6,736 bases of DNA, taken from the NCBI GenBank assembly GCA_021107975.1, contig JAIORT010000999.1, positions 1 through 6,736 on the forward strand, written 5' to 3'. The position numbers and the translations under genes are program-made. This DNA is from Bacteroidales bacterium. Its GTDB lineage: Bacteria; Bacteroidota; Bacteroidia; Bacteroidales; JAADJA01. This document shows positions 5,317 to 6,736 of the stretch, piece after piece; the stretch's first letter is position 1; each line of letters begins with the position of its first letter. Under the pieces are notes generated by a model. It worked only from the letters and a program-made list of their open reading frames with translations, was not told where the DNA came from and did no database searches.

Positions 5317-6714
5317 TCATACTTTACTCATATCAATTTCAAAATTAATATTTTTCTCCTGATCTTTACAATGCAGTACACATTGGTCGCAAATAGCCAG
5401 TTCGCCTCTCAGCCGTTTTTTTACCAGGTTGTCAATTCTGTCCTTAAGTGGCTTAATTGATATCTTGTTGATCACCTCGGCAGCAAAGGCATACATTAGT
5501 AATAGTTTAGCATTGTATTCGCTTATTCCCCGTGATTTGATATAAAACAAGGCATCATCGTCTAATTGCCCAACTGTTGCTCCGTGACTGCACTTTACAT
5601 CATCAGCATATATTTCGAGGAAAGGTTTTGTGTTAACGGTTGCTTTGTCGGTGAGGAGAATATTCCGATTTGTCTGTAAAGCATTGGTTTGCTGCGAATC
5701 TTTTCTCACTAAAATATGTCCGTTGAACACTGCGCTGGCATGATCATCCATTATTCCTTTGAAAAGCTCATTTGATGTGCAATTAGGTTCAGCATGATCG
5801 ATGTGAACCTGGTTGTCAACATGCTGTTCCCTGTCAACCAGGTAAAGTCCGTAAATGTCAGCATTTCCCCCTTTGCCATTTAGTTTAATGTGAGCATCAT
5901 TCCTGACAAGTCCGCCATTAAGTGTAATTGCAAAGGAGGACAGATTGCTGTTTGCCTCCTGGTGAAAAAAGGTTGAATTGATCAATGTTGTGTTATTATT
6001 CAGGTTTTGAAGTTTATAGTGATCGACAGATGCACCTTCATCTATAAAAATTTCTGTAACGGTATTTGTAAAACTTGACCTGTGGTTATGTGAATCATCA
6101 CAATGAACCAGAGTGAGTTTGCTGTTTTTTCCAACGATCACTAAGTTTCTGTTTTGAACAAAAAGGTTATCTTCCTTATTCAGAATGTTTACCATCTGAA
6201 TGGTTTTATATGCTTCCACATTATCCGGAACATAAATAAAGATACCATCCTGGGCAAAAGCTGTATTCAATGTCTTGAAGCCATCTGTCTTAGCCTTTGC
6301 ATACTTATTGTAATGCCTGATAACGAGATCGGGAAATTCCTTTAGCGCCCTTGCAAAACTTCCGATGATAGTACCATTTGGTAAAGTAAATAATGGACTG
6401 TCTTTGTAAGTGTACCATCCGTTGTATAAAGAAATTATGTTTGTGTCGAAAGCGGGAACTTCGCATTGAAATATCTTGTCAATGTCAATTTTTTCTTTGA
6501 TAGGTTCAAAATAGAAACTAAAATCCTGCGATAAAACCTTTTTTATATCAGTATCTCTCCATGTTTCTATTTTAGTAGTCGGGAACCCAATCCTTTCAAA
6601 TTCCGAAATTGCTTTTTTACGCAACTCTATTATTTCAAGAGGATCGTTTCGAAATATCTTTTCTTTGTTTTTTTTAAACAGAGTTGATATTTTATTTTGT
6701 AATGAAATTTCCAT
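5317..6714 (-). CDS. sufD: SufD, Fe-S cluster scaffold subunit
   Basis: 465-residue SufD protein. It is the non-enzymatic partner of SufB in the SufBC2D complex, where the nascent Fe-S cluster is built at the SufB-SufD interface with energy from the SufC ATPase. The N-terminal helical part has FPTTKIETWRDTDIKK (44-59), the usual 'TEEWRYTD'-like segment. The middle is the right-handed beta-helix core (about 150-400). The C-terminal signature FLEIYADDVKCSHGATVGQLDDDALFYI runs over 365-392. C375 and H377 align with E. coli C358 and H360, the latter needed for cluster assembly. NTKPFLEIYADDVKC is more conserved than the rest. The protein is longer than E. coli SufD (423). It ends in a cysteine cluster, CDQCVLHC (442-449), and an acidic tail. 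The ATG at 6714 follows a 7-nt tandem repeat. sufC would be expected just beyond the window. Confidence 0.95.
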   Translation of the reverse strand: MEISLQNKISTLFKKNKEKIFRNDPLEIIELRKKAISEFERIGFPTTKIETWRDTDIKKVLSQDFSFYFEPIKEKIDIDKIFQCEVPAFDTNIISLYNGWYTYKDSPLFTLPNGTIIGSFARALKEFPDLVIRHYNKYAKAKTDGFKTLNTAFAQDGIFIYVPDNVEAYKTIQMVNILNKEDNLFVQNRNLVIVGKNSKLTLVHCDDSHNHRSSFTNTVTEIFIDEGASVDHYKLQNLNNNTTLINSTFFHQEANSNLSSFAITLNGGLVRNDAHIKLNGKGGNADIYGLYLVDREQHVDNQVHIDHAEPNCTSNELFKGIMDDHASAVFNGHILVRKDSQQTNALQTNRNILLTDKATVNTKPFLEIYADDVKCSHGATVGQLDDDALFYIKSRGISEYNAKLLLMYAFAAEVINKISIKPLKDRIDNLVKKRLRGELAICDQCVLHCKDQEKNINFEIDMSKV

Positions 6715-6715
6715 T

Positions 6716-6736
6716 AATCTTGGTTCTTGATTCTTG
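6716..6736 (-). repeat. Three 7-nt tandem units just upstream of sufD
   Basis: On the minus strand the sequence before the sufD ATG reads CAAGAAT, CAAGAAC, CAAGATT, then one A and ATG. The units differ by one or two bases, and the array may continue beyond the window edge. It occupies the place where ribosome-binding or short upstream sequence would sit. Confidence 0.6.

Noticed and set aside
6154..6345. 63-codon plus-strand open frame opposite sufD
   Set aside because: It is a shadow frame with no family resemblance or promoter.

Overview
The window looks like chromosomal DNA from a member of the Bacteroidota. Three things point there: an AT-rich sequence with essentially no Shine-Dalgarno sites before its starts, a secreted protein carrying a type IX secretion (Por) C-terminal sorting domain, and the suf gene order sufD-sufS-sufE-sufT. 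No transposase, phage gene, CRISPR array, tRNA or rRNA was seen. I cannot place it below phylum level; an uncultured or environmental Bacteroidales-like lineage is a guess.

Plus strand, left part (13-2922). The first gene encodes a two-domain protein. An N-terminal sugar-kinase-like domain of the aminoglycoside-phosphotransferase fold, most like the AmgK amino-sugar kinases, is joined to the C-terminal (glucosamine-6-phosphate-sensing) domain of RapZ. The RapZ P-loop domain is absent. Next is a 468-residue secreted protein made mostly of about eight or nine tryptophan-rich repeats of 26-32 residues, ending in a T9SS sorting domain. A strong intrinsic terminator (2977-3015) follows and separates these genes from the convergent minus-strand operon.

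Minus strand, right part (6714 down to 3019). This is the distal part of a SUF iron-sulfur cluster assembly operon, read sufD, sufS, sufE, sufT. sufB and sufC would be expected beyond position 6736. SufS takes sulfur from cysteine, SufE relays the persulfide, SufD is part of the SufBCD scaffold, and SufT (MIP18/DUF59) acts in cluster maturation or delivery. sufE and sufT overlap by 4 nt. sufS and sufE are separated by an unusually long 259-nt spacer full of hairpins and inverted repeats.

The best candidates for follow-up are the kinase-RapZ fusion, which suggests an amino-sugar kinase controlled by, or signalling, the amino-sugar pool, and the Trp-rich repeat protein of unknown ligand. Further candidates are the sufS-sufE spacer, where repeat arms can pair in two competing ways, and short (7-nt) tandem repeats in several of the gaps. 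The suf genes themselves are ordinary core genes.
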